Positions 49,207 through 58,447 are shown, numbered from the stretch's first letter. The stretch: 64,000 bases of DNA from Paraliobacillus quinghaiensis (GCF_003426025.1 NZ_QJSH01000007.1:1-64000), one strand, 5' to 3'. Notes: a model not told the origin generated them from the sequence alone. Translations and numbers: made by a program.

Positions 49207-50136
49207 ATGAGTAAAATACGATTGAATGAGCCGAAAAGAATTGGAGAAATTCTTGATCTAACTTTTCAAATCACCAAAAAACATTTTTCAAGTTTATTTC
49301 TTATCTTATTTGTTTTTATGGGTCCAGTATTTTTAATACAAGCACTCACACAATTGATGAGCGGTCGCAATTTTTTCCGAGATTTAGCCGAGGGGGAGAA
49401 TTGGATTGACCAGATGATAAAAACATATGATCAAACAGCTAATCAAACAGCTGTAACGGTAGAAACTTCATTTGTAGAAGGTTTTGGAGGCCTTTTTGTT
49501 GGTTTACTCTCACTCATCTTTTATCCAATTGCAAGCGCTGCTATTTTTGTTTTAATAAAAAGACTGAAAGACAACGAATCTTATACAGTTGGTTCTGTTA
49601 TTAAAACAGCTTTTTCTCGTTTCTGGCCAATTTTATGGAGTAGTTTGCTGTTTGGTCTTATTGCTTTTGCAATTATCTTTATTCCATTAATGGTAGTTCT
49701 TACGGGTGCACTTGTAACATCTATGGTAAATCCTATTACTTCTATAGCTTTTATTTTACTTTTCTTAATAGGTGGTTTTATCGGAATTGGTCTTTTATTA
49801 ACACGTTGGGGTTTTTATCTACCAGCTGTGTTATTTGACAGAGTTGCACCTGGTTTAGGTAAGAGTTGGGCACTAACTGAAAAAAGAACATGGAAATATT
49901 TTTGGATATACATTGTGTTGGGATTAATTATGTTTGTTTTTAACCTTGCGTTTGATGTTCCTGCTAGCTTTTTAGGTGTAAGTGTTTTATACACGATTAT
50001 TATGAATTTTGTTGCTTTAATTACAACATTGTTCTTTACAGTAGGTCATGCTGTTATGTATTTTGATGCGGAAGTACGAAATACAGCAGGGGACTTAAAA
50101 GGATTAATTGATGATTATCAAAAAACGGATAGTTAA
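49207..50136 (+). CDS. Polytopic membrane protein, first gene of the MoxR/DUF58 cluster
   Basis: The 309-residue protein starts IRLNEPKRIGEILDLTFQITKKHF, followed by about six hydrophobic helices and the block LLTRWGFYLPAVLFDRVAPGLGKSWALTEKRTWKYF. This resembles the membrane domain found in glycerophosphodiester phosphodiesterase-associated proteins; no catalytic domain is present. It opens a tightly packed operon, so it probably works with the downstream membrane proteins. RBS GGAGGG precedes ATG 49207. Confidence 0.7.
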   Translation: MSKIRLNEPKRIGEILDLTFQITKKHFSSLFLILFVFMGPVFLIQALTQLMSGRNFFRDLAEGENWIDQMIKTYDQTANQTAVTVETSFVEGFGGLFVGLLSLIFYPIASAAIFVLIKRLKDNESYTVGSVIKTAFSRFWPILWSSLLFGLIAFAIIFIPLMVVLTGALVTSMVNPITSIAFILLFLIGGFIGIGLLLTRWGFYLPAVLFDRVAPGLGKSWALTEKRTWKYFWIYIVLGLIMFVFNLAFDVPASFLGVSVLYTIIMNFVALITTLFFTVGHAVMYFDAEVRNTAGDLKGLIDDYQKTDS

Positions 50137-50172
50137 TAACGGGCATTGTGATATCAGTTAGGGTGAGTGTAG

Positions 50173-50832
50173 ATGAAAAATGTGAACCAGGCAAAAGATT
50201 CGTTAGAAATGATTTTAAATCAGTCTGAGTATCAAATTTATTTGCAAGATAACCGAAACTTTATCCAGATTTGGTGGGATAAGTTTAAAAATTGGATTAT
50301 GGACTTATTTTCGAGTTGGTTCTCTTCCCTTCAACCATCAAGTAGTGTTGGTGATGCATTAGTTGTTTTGTTGTTAATAGCAGCTATCATACTAGTATTC
50401 TTCTTTATCTTTTTATCAAGTCGAAATTGGATAAGAAAGAGGAACTTAAAAAATTACCAACCAATGCATCAACTAAAGGAGCAAGATTTCTCGAGTTTAG
50501 ACCATTTAAATGAAGCGAATCGATTAGAAACGAAGCAAGCATATGCAGAAGCAACGCGTCATCTGTTTCTAGCTTTCTTATTGGCCTTACATGAGAAAGA
50601 GTTGTTAGAAGCTAGAATGTGGAAAACAAATTGGGAGTATTATGCGGAACTGCAAGTTGCAAATAGTGATCTTGCAAGTGAGTTTTATCAGTTAGCCCTT
50701 ATTTTTGAAGAAGTAACGTATGGTGAGAAGTGGATATCAGAAAAGGCCTTCTTCTCTTACCGTGAACGAATCACAAAAGGCTTGAATGACTTTAAGCTTA
50801 CGATTGTTGAGCTAGATAGGGAGGGAGATTGA
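50173..50832 (+). CDS. DUF4129 domain membrane protein
   Basis: An N-terminal extracytosolic segment of about 60 residues (Trp-rich: IWWDKFKNWIMDLFSSWFSSL) leads to one membrane helix (VVLLLIAAIILVFFFIFL), then a cytosolic DUF4129 helical domain with EATRHLFLAFLLALHEKELLEARMWKTNWEYY and FEEVTYGEKWISEKAF. DUF4129 proteins regularly accompany MoxR and DUF58 genes. Function unknown. Confidence 0.85.
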   Translation: MKNVNQAKDSLEMILNQSEYQIYLQDNRNFIQIWWDKFKNWIMDLFSSWFSSLQPSSSVGDALVVLLLIAAIILVFFFIFLSSRNWIRKRNLKNYQPMHQLKEQDFSSLDHLNEANRLETKQAYAEATRHLFLAFLLALHEKELLEARMWKTNWEYYAELQVANSDLASEFYQLALIFEEVTYGEKWISEKAFFSYRERITKGLNDFKLTIVELDREGD

Positions 50833-50833
50833 G

Positions 50834-51967
50834 ATGTCACAAGCATTGAAACAAAAAAGAACCTGGATTTGGCTTGTAAGTCTAGTCTTTCTCTTTACTG
50901 CTTTCAGCATTGTTCTGTTTGAAGAAGAGCCAGCTGAATACCCAGCCTATGTTTCTCATTCACCGGCTCCAATGGGTACAAAGGCTTTTTATCAGTTTTT
51001 AGAAAAAGAATACACAGATGTAGAGCGTTGGGAAAGTATGTCACGATCGCTCCCAACTAATGAAGAAAATGGATTACTTATGATGATAGAACCTCCTTTG
51101 TTCTCTGAAGAGGCTACTCAAGAAGCATATCAGCGTTATATGGAAGCTGGTAATACAATTGTATTACTAAAAAGAAATCCTGATGGCATGTTTGATTTGA
51201 ATACAACTTTTGCAGAGGCGATTAATGAGCAAGCAATCATCTTAGATGGAATCGGTAATTACCAGGCGAGCGTCCAATCATCTCAGAGATTAGTTACTAA
51301 AGAAAAAGATGAGGTTTTGCTTGTCGATGAATCAGATGATCCTATAGCAATAAAGCGGAATTTTGGTGATGGACAATTAATCGTGATGACAGAACCCGAT
51401 TGGTTGACAAATCAGATGATACTTGAGCATGATCATCTTGCTATTGCTCTGTCACTAATAGATTTCTCGCATTATTCTTCAATAAAGTTTGATGCATATA
51501 CATATGAGACAGCGGGAACCCTATCGGCCTTTTCTGTATATCCAAAATGGCTTTTAGTCGCGACATTACAATTATTTATACTGAGCCTGTTATGGTTATT
51601 GCTAAAAGGTAAACGGTTTGGACCAGTCGTTGAGCCTCGTGAAGCTACCGTCCGATTTAGTGATGAACGCCTAAAGGCTTTAGGATTATGGTATCTCAAA
51701 GGGAAAAACTATCAAGATGCCGTCCGTATTCAATCAAATTACTTAAAACAACTGTTACAAGAAAGGTATGGCATACCCTACCACAAGAGTTGGTCTACTA
51801 GTTTAGATGCAATAGATCGTTCATTAAAAGGGATGGACAGAAAAGAAATTGAGTCAGTGATCACTGGTTTACAGGAAATTTTAATACAAGATAAAGTAAC
51901 AAAACAACAATTTTTAGTATGGTCAGAAAAAATTGATCGCTTACGGAAAGAGGTGGAACAAGGATGA
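50834..51967 (+). CDS. DUF4350 domain membrane protein
   Basis: The 377-residue protein has an N-terminal helix (TWIWLVSLVFLFTAFSIVLF) and an extracytosolic DUF4350 domain (PMGTKAFYQFLEKEY, LMMIEPPLF, GDGQLIVMTEPDWLTN). A second helix near 235-258 (LLVATLQLFILSLLWLLLKGKRFGP) and a cytosolic tail with KALGLWYLKGKNYQDAVRIQ follow. The DUF4350 fold resembles glutamine-amidotransferase-like/ABC-associated GldG domains; no nucleophile is evident. It starts two bases after the DUF4129 gene and overlaps the MoxR gene. Confidence 0.85.
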   Translation: MSQALKQKRTWIWLVSLVFLFTAFSIVLFEEEPAEYPAYVSHSPAPMGTKAFYQFLEKEYTDVERWESMSRSLPTNEENGLLMMIEPPLFSEEATQEAYQRYMEAGNTIVLLKRNPDGMFDLNTTFAEAINEQAIILDGIGNYQASVQSSQRLVTKEKDEVLLVDESDDPIAIKRNFGDGQLIVMTEPDWLTNQMILEHDHLAIALSLIDFSHYSSIKFDAYTYETAGTLSAFSVYPKWLLVATLQLFILSLLWLLLKGKRFGPVVEPREATVRFSDERLKALGLWYLKGKNYQDAVRIQSNYLKQLLQERYGIPYHKSWSTSLDAIDRSLKGMDRKEIESVITGLQEILIQDKVTKQQFLVWSEKIDRLRKEVEQG

Positions 51968-52893
51968 GAGAACAATTGACGTCCTTATTGGAACAATATG
52001 AGACACGAATTATTGGTCAAAAAACTAACCTTCGTTTACTGCTTACTGCGCTGTTAGCAGGGGGGCACGTGTTAATTGAAGGTGTGCCAGGTACAGGGAA
52101 AACCCAGATGGTAAAAGCATTGGCGAAGCTTGTAGGTGGCGACTTTAATCGTATTCAATTCACCCCAGACTTACTGCCAAGTGATATAACAGGAAGTACA
52201 ATTTATAACATGAAGGAGAGTAAATTTCAGACGCTACAGGGACCGATCTTTACCAATGTTTTATTAGCTGATGAAATAAATAGGACACCTGCGAAAACAC
52301 AAGCAGCACTACTAGAGGCAATGGAAGAACAACAAGTAACGATACAAGGGGAAACGTACGCATTACCTGAGTTATTTTTCGTTGCGGCTACACAAAATCC
52401 AATTGAATATGAAGGAACATACCCCTTACCAGAAGCGCAACAAGATCGTTTTTTGTTTAAGTTATTAATCGATTTTCCAAGTTTAGCAGAAGAGACACAC
52501 GTTTTAAAACAAGTGATCGAAGAAAAAATAGAAATTACTAATATGGAGGCGTTATTTACGCCAGCCACTTTAATAAAAATAAAGCAGGATGTAAAGAGAA
52601 TCGTTTTACAGGATAGTATTGCTGATTACATTATGCAGATTGTCCGAAAAACGAGAGAAGTAGAGGCGATTCAATTTGGTGCGAGTACACGTGCTGCAAT
52701 TGCGATTGGAAAGACAGCACAAGCATGGGCGTATCTGGCTGGAAGAGAGTATGTTACACCTGATGATGTTAAGATAGTTGCTCGACCAAGCCTTCGTCAC
52801 CGTCTACAACTATCCCCTTATGCAGAATTGGAGGGTACAAACCTTGATGAAATTATTCAAGAATTGGTGGGGGCGATTCCTGTTCCAAGATAG
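51964..52893 (+). CDS. MoxR-family AAA+ ATPase
   Basis: The AAA+ core has Walker A GVPGTGKT (residues 40-47), FTPDLLPSDITGS, Walker B VLLADEINRTPAKTQAALLEAMEE, sensor 1 FFVAATQNPIEYEGTYPLPEAQQDRF, and a C-terminal lid with GASTRAAI and YVTPDDVKIVARP. MoxR proteins act as chaperone-like ATPases, usually with a von Willebrand or DUF58 partner, in this case the next gene. The start overlaps the DUF4350 stop (ATGA), and the 3' end overlaps the DUF58 gene by 47 bases. Confidence 0.93.
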   Translation: MREQLTSLLEQYETRIIGQKTNLRLLLTALLAGGHVLIEGVPGTGKTQMVKALAKLVGGDFNRIQFTPDLLPSDITGSTIYNMKESKFQTLQGPIFTNVLLADEINRTPAKTQAALLEAMEEQQVTIQGETYALPELFFVAATQNPIEYEGTYPLPEAQQDRFLFKLLIDFPSLAEETHVLKQVIEEKIEITNMEALFTPATLIKIKQDVKRIVLQDSIADYIMQIVRKTREVEAIQFGASTRAAIAIGKTAQAWAYLAGREYVTPDDVKIVARPSLRHRLQLSPYAELEGTNLDEIIQELVGAIPVPR

Positions 52894-54199
52894 GGGGATT
52901 GTTCCAACTTTCAAGTTGCTTTTCATTCTATTAATTTCTGGGTTGCTGATCACTGGGTTAAGTCTTTTAGGTGCATCGTGGATTTTTATTGGTTTTCTTA
53001 ATGCTGTGATTTTACTCATCAGTTTGGTAGATTTGTTCTTTTCACCTAATCGCAATCAATTGGATGCGAAAAGAGTGATGCCGAAAGAAATGGAGCGTTA
53101 CGCTAATCAAACGATAACTGTTGAAATAAATAATTATAGCAAATTCTCATGCGAAATACGGTTTGTAGATGGGATCCCAACTTCATTTCAAACGATTTTT
53201 CCGGTTAACTATAAAATTACTACTGGCATTAATGGCATTAATTATCAGGTCTTTCCACTTGTACGCGGGAAGTATGGGCTTGAAAAACTTTATGTGCGTT
53301 ATAAAAGCCTGTATGGGTTATGGGAAAAACAAATTACCTTTAAAATAGAAGAGACGGTTAAGGTGATTCCGAATTTAACGGAGGCAAAACAGTACCTAGC
53401 GAGTTCACAACGTTATTTGTTACATGAGGGATTAAAGATACGTAAACAAAAAAGTGGAGTCGGTGAATTCGCTAAAGTGCGTAATTATGTTGTTGGAGAT
53501 GACCCACGAAAAATTAATTGGAGACAATCTGCTAAATTACAAGAAGTAATGACAAACGATTATGAGCCAGAGCACGGTAAGTACGTCACAATACTTATTG
53601 ATTGTGGCCGAATGATGGGCGTGGAATTACAACATGGTAATCGATTAGAAAAAGCAATGGAAGCTGCCATTACCTTGGCAGCAGCTGCATTAAAGAACGG
53701 TGATTATGTCTCAGTTGTTGCTTTTTCAAAAGGTATTAAAGCTTATGTACCGCCTGCAAAAGGTTTGGATCATTTAGATGTGATTTTAAAATCGATTTAT
53801 CACATACAAGTAGATGCTAGTGAATCAGATTATGTGAATGTGGTGCAATACCTCCAAACACTTCAAAAGAAAAGAAGTTTGTTTTTGTTATTTAGTGATG
53901 TGCATACATTTATCCATGAAGATCGCACATTATTATTTATTAAACGAGTTCGAAAGAAACATCTATTTATGATGATTGGCATTGAGGATGAGCTTTTAAA
54001 GGAAAGGATAAAAATCTATCCGGAAACACAAGTTATTGCAATGGAAAAAACGATGGCACAGAAAGAGGTACAATTTAAAAAACAGCAAGTGCTCAAATGG
54101 GATAATCAAGGCATTATTATGCTTGAAGCCCCAGAAGACAAACTTGCTGTTACAGCGGTGTCACATTATATTAATCAACTAAATCGTGGTTTGCTTTAG
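52847..54199 (+). CDS. DUF58 domain membrane protein
   Basis: Two membrane helices near residues 20-60 are followed by a beta domain and the DUF58 core with GEFAKVRNYVVGDDPRKINWRQSAKLQEVMTNDYEPE. A von Willebrand A-like region follows: VTILIDCGRMMG, where the MIDAS motif is degenerate (DCGRMMG for DxSxS). It is the standard partner of MoxR ATPases. I use ATG 52847 (GGAGGG 11 bases upstream; TTG 52844 possible). Its 3' end overlaps the convergent SpoIIM-like gene by 29 bases. Confidence 0.88.
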   Translation: MKLFKNWWGRFLFQDRGIVPTFKLLFILLISGLLITGLSLLGASWIFIGFLNAVILLISLVDLFFSPNRNQLDAKRVMPKEMERYANQTITVEINNYSKFSCEIRFVDGIPTSFQTIFPVNYKITTGINGINYQVFPLVRGKYGLEKLYVRYKSLYGLWEKQITFKIEETVKVIPNLTEAKQYLASSQRYLLHEGLKIRKQKSGVGEFAKVRNYVVGDDPRKINWRQSAKLQEVMTNDYEPEHGKYVTILIDCGRMMGVELQHGNRLEKAMEAAITLAAAALKNGDYVSVVAFSKGIKAYVPPAKGLDHLDVILKSIYHIQVDASESDYVNVVQYLQTLQKKRSLFLLFSDVHTFIHEDRTLLFIKRVRKKHLFMMIGIEDELLKERIKIYPETQVIAMEKTMAQKEVQFKKQQVLKWDNQGIIMLEAPEDKLAVTAVSHYINQLNRGLL

Positions 54200-55160
54200 C
54201 ATTTTGCTTTTTCAAAAAATAGTTCCCTACTAACATATATAAAATAAAACCAACAAATGTCAAAGTTGCAAAGGCGTATTTTATTTCAAGAGATAGGTCT
54301 GCTGGTGTAATAAACCCTTCGATAATTCCTGCAAGAATGAACAGTGGAATGGTACCAAGTAAAAGCTGCACTGATCGAACCGCCTGCACTTTTAGTTGAT
54401 AGAGTCTTGATAAATTGCCAGGAACGAATAACTTATAGCCCATTAACAGACCTGCACCACCAGCAATAAATATTGCAAGTAATTCAATAATACCATGTGG
54501 CACAATATAGGCCCAAAAAACATAAGAGTTTCCAGAAGTCCAGAATAGACCTGCAAGTGCACCGATTAAGATCCCGTTATATACTAAAATATAAAGCGTT
54601 AGAATACCAAATGTAATTCCGCCAGCAAAGGCGAGGAAAGCAACTTTAATGTTATTTGTCATAATTTGAGCTGACATTAATGAAGTGTTTACACTATCAG
54701 AGACATTTTCTAATTCACCTGGATCTGCTATCGATTGTACCATTTCAGCAGGTAATATACGGTTTATATGTAGGGGATTATCGATTACAGACAAGAAGCT
54801 AGCTAACCCACCTAACAAAAGTAAAATCATAGCGAATACGATAGCTTTCCATTGTTCGAGTAACAAGCCAATAAATTTGGTTGAAAAAAAGTATCGTATT
54901 TGTTTCCAAGATGATTGTTGTTCTTGATATAACACATTGTGTGCTTTCGAAACGATCTCGTTTAAATGCTCTGTTACATCCTCATTAGGGAAGTAGGTTT
55001 GACTATAGGAAAGGTTTTGTGCAACCTTTTGGTAAAGTTGGTCGAAATTATCAATAGTAGTGCTTGTGAGGTTTTTCTTTCTCTTTTGTAAGGTACTTGT
55101 TAATTGATCAAGTTCCTTCCAGTCTTTACGGTATTGCTGGATAAATTGCCTTAATTGCAT
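54171..55160 (-). CDS. SpoIIM-like (stage II sporulation protein M family) membrane protein
   Basis: The 329-residue protein has an N-terminal helical cytosolic segment (about 95 residues), one helix near 108-125, then four or five helices with the family block NNIKVAFLAFAGGITFGILTLYILVYNGILIGAL and YIVPHGIIELLAIFIAGGAGL. It is longer than true SpoIIM (about 215 residues) because of the N-terminal domain, the form that travels with MoxR, DUF58 and RDD genes, so the sporulation label may mislead. It is transcribed against the operon and overlaps DUF58 at the 3' end. Confidence 0.85.
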   Translation of the reverse strand: MQLRQFIQQYRKDWKELDQLTSTLQKRKKNLTSTTIDNFDQLYQKVAQNLSYSQTYFPNEDVTEHLNEIVSKAHNVLYQEQQSSWKQIRYFFSTKFIGLLLEQWKAIVFAMILLLLGGLASFLSVIDNPLHINRILPAEMVQSIADPGELENVSDSVNTSLMSAQIMTNNIKVAFLAFAGGITFGILTLYILVYNGILIGALAGLFWTSGNSYVFWAYIVPHGIIELLAIFIAGGAGLLMGYKLFVPGNLSRLYQLKVQAVRSVQLLLGTIPLFILAGIIEGFITPADLSLEIKYAFATLTFVGFILYMLVGNYFLKKQNAKANHDLVD

Positions 55161-55263
55161 GGAATCACCTACCAGTATAATAATATGACTTCTATTATAC
55201 GGCTAATACATTAAAATGAATAGGTTTTTTGGAATAATTTAACTTGGAAGGAGGCTTTAATAA

Positions 55264-56073
55264 ATGACTGAAGAAGAGCAAGTTGATATAAAAACACCGG
55301 AATATGTATCCCTTCAGTTTTCTGTTGCGGGCTTAGGTAGTAGAGCTGCAGCTTTAATTATTGATCAAGTCGTACTGTTTGTTTTAAATGCACTCTTAGT
55401 TCTTGGTTTATTTTTTCTAGTGGAATCTGATTTAAATTATATGTTTTTAGCAACAAATTTTGAGATGTTATTAGCTATCACTATTATTCTTGTTTTTGTT
55501 CTAAATGGTGGTTACTTTTTGGTGCTTGAATTTTTCTGGGGCGGTCGCACAATTGGTAAAAGAGCACTAGGGCTTCGAACGATTCAAGATAATGGCCACC
55601 GGATCACATTGTTATCAAGTTTTATACGTAATTTGTTACGATTAATTGATTCGCTCCCTGCTGGTTATTTAGTGGGTATGTTAATGATATTCTTTCATCC
55701 AAAGCATAAACGGTTGGGTGATTTGGCTGCAGGTACACTAGTTGTACATGAAAAGATTACACAGCATAAGCGAAAGAAAAAAACCTCGATCGAGAAGATT
55801 ATTTCCGCTCGTGGTTTAACAAAAGATGATCTAATCTTTGATAGTTGGCAATTGAAAGCATTAGATCAAAAAGGTTGGCAGTTATTACGAACGTTTTGTC
55901 AAAGGTATGAGCAACTGCCTTTACATGAAAAGCATCAATTAACCAACAGTGTTGCAACTATTCTCTTACCAAAAGTGGGGCTTACTTTTGATAAGCACCG
56001 TGTAACAGAGATGGAGAATACATTATTTGTTTTGTATCTACATGTGAAAGATGAATGGGAATATGATCTTTAA
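55264..56073 (+). CDS. RDD family membrane protein
   Basis: The RDD domain shows the conserved Arg (GSRAAALIIDQVVLF), then the motif GRTIGKRALGLRTIQDNG and PKHKRLGDLAAGTLVV with the paired Asp. Three helices are predicted. A C-terminal cytosolic extension of about 100 helical residues follows. Some RDD proteins act in ion transport. It is divergent from the SpoIIM-like gene. RBS GGAAGGAGG precedes ATG 55264. Confidence 0.88.
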   Translation: MTEEEQVDIKTPEYVSLQFSVAGLGSRAAALIIDQVVLFVLNALLVLGLFFLVESDLNYMFLATNFEMLLAITIILVFVLNGGYFLVLEFFWGGRTIGKRALGLRTIQDNGHRITLLSSFIRNLLRLIDSLPAGYLVGMLMIFFHPKHKRLGDLAAGTLVVHEKITQHKRKKKTSIEKIISARGLTKDDLIFDSWQLKALDQKGWQLLRTFCQRYEQLPLHEKHQLTNSVATILLPKVGLTFDKHRVTEMENTLFVLYLHVKDEWEYDL

Positions 56074-56075
56074 AA

Positions 56076-56112
56076 AAACCTACCTCCTGAGAATATGGAG
56101 GTAGGTTTTCTG
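56076..56112. terminator. Bidirectional terminator between RDD and PFL genes
   Basis: AAAACCTACCTCC and GGAGGTAGGTTTT form a perfect 13-bp stem that serves both convergent genes. Confidence 0.85.
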
Positions 56113-56114
56113 GG

Positions 56115-57476
56115 TTAATTTATCAATGCTTGTAACGGTGCGGGAATTCTGCCGCCTCGTTTGATCATTTTTTCTGAACTGTACGGATTGACTCCCATTA
56201 CTGGTGCGCGTCCCAATAGGCCGCCAAATTCAACTGTGTCGCCTTCTGTTTTTCCGATAACTGGAATGACACGAACGGCAGTTGTTTTCTTATTAATCAT
56301 ACCAATTGCTGCTTCATCAGCAATAATTGCTGATAATGTTTCTGGTGTTACACCTCCAGTAAGTGCGATCATATCAAGTCCAACAGAACAAACACAGGTC
56401 ATTGCTTCAAGTTTTGCGAGGCTTAGTGCATTATCTTCAATACCACGAATCATTCCGTTATCTTCACTAACTGGAATGAAAGCGCCACTTAAACCACCAA
56501 CATAGGAACTAGCCATTGCTCCACCTTTTTTGACTGCATCATTCATTAATGCCAATGCAGCAATGGTGCCATGTGTTCCGACTCTCTCTAAACCGATCTC
56601 TTCTAATATCTCAGCAACACTATCATTCATCGCATTTGTTGGTGCTAATGATAAATCCATAATACCAAAAGGAACGTCTAAACGGTCCGCAACAACCCGT
56701 CCTAATAGTTCACCAGCGCGCGTGATCTTAAATGCGGTTTTCTTAATAATATCTGAAACCTCTCCAAGGTCTGCATCTGGATAACGTTTTAATGCATGCA
56801 AGACAACACCAGGACCACTTACACCAACACTTAAAACCGCTTCTCCTTCACCAGCGCCATGGAATGCACCTGCCATAAATGGGTTGTCTTCAACTGGATT
56901 ACAGAATACAACTAACTTTGCACAGCCAATACTACTATTTTCTTTAGTAAATTCGGCCGTTTGTTTGATGATCGTTCCCATTTGCTTAACAGCATCCATA
57001 TTGATGCCTGTTCGTGTTGTTGCGATAGAAATGGAAGCACAGACACGTTCGGTAACACTGAGTGCTTTAGGAAGTGCGTCGAGAAGTGTTTGATCTCCTT
57101 TACTGATTCCTTTATGTACTAAAGCAGAGTAACCACCAATAAAATCAACACCTAACTTAATTGCAGCTTGATCCAACGTTTGTGCTAATTCAACTGCTTG
57201 GTCAACTGTAGCTTTACCTAATATTTCTGCAATCGGTGTAATAGCAATTCGCTTATTAATAATTGGTATGCCATATTCTTTTTCTACTTGTTCTGCAACG
57301 GGTTTTAATTGTGCTGCATAAGAAGTGATCTTATCGTATACATTTTTTTTAACTTTTTCAAAGTCGGAATCAGCACAATCTCTTAGGTTAATCCCCATTG
57401 TAACTGTGCGGATATCAAGACTTTCCATTTGCACCATGCGTATTGTTTCTTGAATTTCATCAAAAGCTAATGACAT
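56115..57476 (-). CDS. PFL family protein (UPF0210/DUF711)
   Basis: The 453-residue cytosolic protein covers the whole UPF0210 family: [16 protein letters not shown] at the N-terminus, [79 protein letters not shown] and [29 protein letters not shown]. It is distantly related to pyruvate formate-lyase, but no glycyl-radical motif was seen. The reaction is unknown. It follows an ACT-domain gene and both lie behind a glycine riboswitch, pointing to glycine or one-carbon metabolism. Confidence 0.9.
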   Translation of the reverse strand: MSLAFDEIQETIRMVQMESLDIRTVTMGINLRDCADSDFEKVKKNVYDKITSYAAQLKPVAEQVEKEYGIPIINKRIAITPIAEILGKATVDQAVELAQTLDQAAIKLGVDFIGGYSALVHKGISKGDQTLLDALPKALSVTERVCASISIATTRTGINMDAVKQMGTIIKQTAEFTKENSSIGCAKLVVFCNPVEDNPFMAGAFHGAGEGEAVLSVGVSGPGVVLHALKRYPDADLGEVSDIIKKTAFKITRAGELLGRVVADRLDVPFGIMDLSLAPTNAMNDSVAEILEEIGLERVGTHGTIAALALMNDAVKKGGAMASSYVGGLSGAFIPVSEDNGMIRGIEDNALSLAKLEAMTCVCSVGLDMIALTGGVTPETLSAIIADEAAIGMINKKTTAVRVIPVIGKTEGDTVEFGGLLGRAPVMGVNPYSSEKMIKRGGRIPAPLQALIN

Positions 57477-57491
57477 TATAATCCACTCCCT

Positions 57492-57764
57492 TTATATCCG
57501 ATGCATTGATTGAAATACGTCTTCAAGCTGAATGTTGATCGTTAATCCCAATTCGTTTTCAATTGCTTCAAAATGATGGTGTAATGCATCTATATCTTCA
57601 CCATCTTTAACCTCTACTAACATCATCATTGTAAAAAAATCTTGGAGAATTGTCTGGCTGATATCGAGAACATTTATCTGATTATCAGCTAATACATTGG
57701 TTACTTTTGCAATAATCCCAACTTGATCTTTTCCTACTACACTTACTACGGCACGCTTTTGCAT
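57492..57764 (-). CDS. ACT-domain protein (UPF0237, GcvR-like)
   Basis: The 90-residue protein is a single ACT domain: AVVSVVGKDQVGIIAKVTNVLADNQINVLDISQTILQDFFTMMMLVEV. Such domains bind amino acids; relatives include the glycine-cleavage regulator GcvR. ATG 57764 has GAGGTG six bases upstream, so I prefer it to GTG 57773. It is the first gene behind the glycine riboswitch and 15 bases ahead of the PFL gene, a pairing conserved in many Firmicutes. Confidence 0.9.
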   Translation of the reverse strand: MQKRAVVSVVGKDQVGIIAKVTNVLADNQINVLDISQTILQDFFTMMMLVEVKDGEDIDALHHHFEAIENELGLTINIQLEDVFQSMHRI

Positions 57765-57817
57765 GCAAATCACCTCATTATATATAGAATTATTTCTAAC
57801 CTAAAAACAAAAGATAC

Positions 57818-57847
57818 AAAAAAAGATTGGAGTTGTTTCTCCAATCT
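57818..57847 (-). terminator. Terminator of the glycine riboswitch expression platform
   Basis: On the minus strand GATTGGAG pairs with CTCCAATC, followed by seven T residues. It lies between the aptamer and the ACT gene. Confidence 0.8.
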
Positions 57848-57884
57848 CAGTGACAATAACAATAAACATAATAAAGAAATGTCT

Positions 57885-57962
57885 AATGTCTTCTGTCCTG
57901 CTGCCTGAGATTGTGAATCCTTCGGCGTCGTTAAAACGAACTCTCCAGAAGCTGCTCCTATT
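57885..57962 (-). ncRNA. Glycine riboswitch, single aptamer
   Basis: The minus strand reads CTGGAGAG, a variable arm, CGCCGAAGGA, a second arm, then CTCAGGCAGCAGGACAGAAG. These are the landmarks of the glycine (gcvT-type) aptamer. Only one aptamer is evident, instead of the common tandem pair. The terminator at 57818-57847 forms the likely switch. Confidence 0.85.
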
Positions 57963-58011
57963 ATAGTGTTACCCATAATAATCACCGCAATTATAAAAAA
58001 TACTTAAAAAG

Positions 58012-58040
58012 ATCGTACCAGTTTGTCGAGCGATCGTCAA
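58012..58040 (-). promoter_or_regulatory. Promoter of the glycine riboswitch-ACT-PFL operon
   Basis: On the minus strand TTGACG (58040-58035) and TACGAT (58017-58012) are 17 bases apart. Confidence 0.6.
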
Positions 58041-58050
58041 TATAATCTGA

Positions 58051-58351
58051 AAAATTGGAAAGGGAGCACCTTTCATTTTGAAAGATACTCCCTGATTTAA
58101 CCTTGCCATTTTCACAAGTAAAAATATTTAATTCTAATATATATCATTAAATTGCCGCGGTATGGTCCACCTGGACGTTTTTAACCTAAACGATGTAAGC
58201 CCTACCTCTCCTACATCCTTACGACTCCAAAGTCGATCCAGTGTGAATAAGTCTTGCTAATTGTATATGGTTCCTGCATACACTTTTATAAAAAACATTG
58301 GCAGATGCCAGAATTTCAACTTGTTTCATTTAATTACTTGGCTAAGCATTA
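58051..58351 (-). ncRNA. Unidentified structured RNA candidate with own promoter and terminator
   Basis: This stretch of about 300 bases has no protein frame but shows several hairpins on the minus strand: TGGCA-TC-TGCCA, GACT-TTGG-AGTC, GATGTA...TACATC around a G-rich loop, and GTCC-AGGT-GGAC followed by ATACCGCGG. A consensus promoter stands upstream, and a strong hairpin (58062-58092; GGGAGTATCTTTCA with TGAAAGGTGCTCCC) followed by TTTCCAATTTTT ends it. GGTGG...ACCGCGG recalls a T-box, but the spacing is wrong. I do not recognise the family. Confidence 0.45.
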
Positions 58352-58357
58352 AAGTAC

Positions 58358-58386
58358 ATTATCTAATAATAATATTGTTTTGTCAA
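58358..58386 (-). promoter_or_regulatory. Consensus sigma-A promoter for the RNA candidate
   Basis: On the minus strand TTGACA (58386-58381) and GATAAT (58363-58358) are separated by 17 bases. Confidence 0.7.
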
Positions 58387-58447
58387 GTTTTTCTTTATAT
58401 GAGAAGAAGCATCGCACTAAAAACGAACAAGCAGTACTAATCGAGCA

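Noticed and set aside
57723-57985. Short open frames on both strands around the glycine riboswitch
   Set aside because: They overlap the aptamer and terminator and have no ribosome site.
58140-58210. T-box riboswitch suggested by GGTGG...ACCGCGG on the minus strand
   Set aside because: Four extra bases interrupt the T-box, no Stem I motifs are visible, and the terminator is not at the usual distance.
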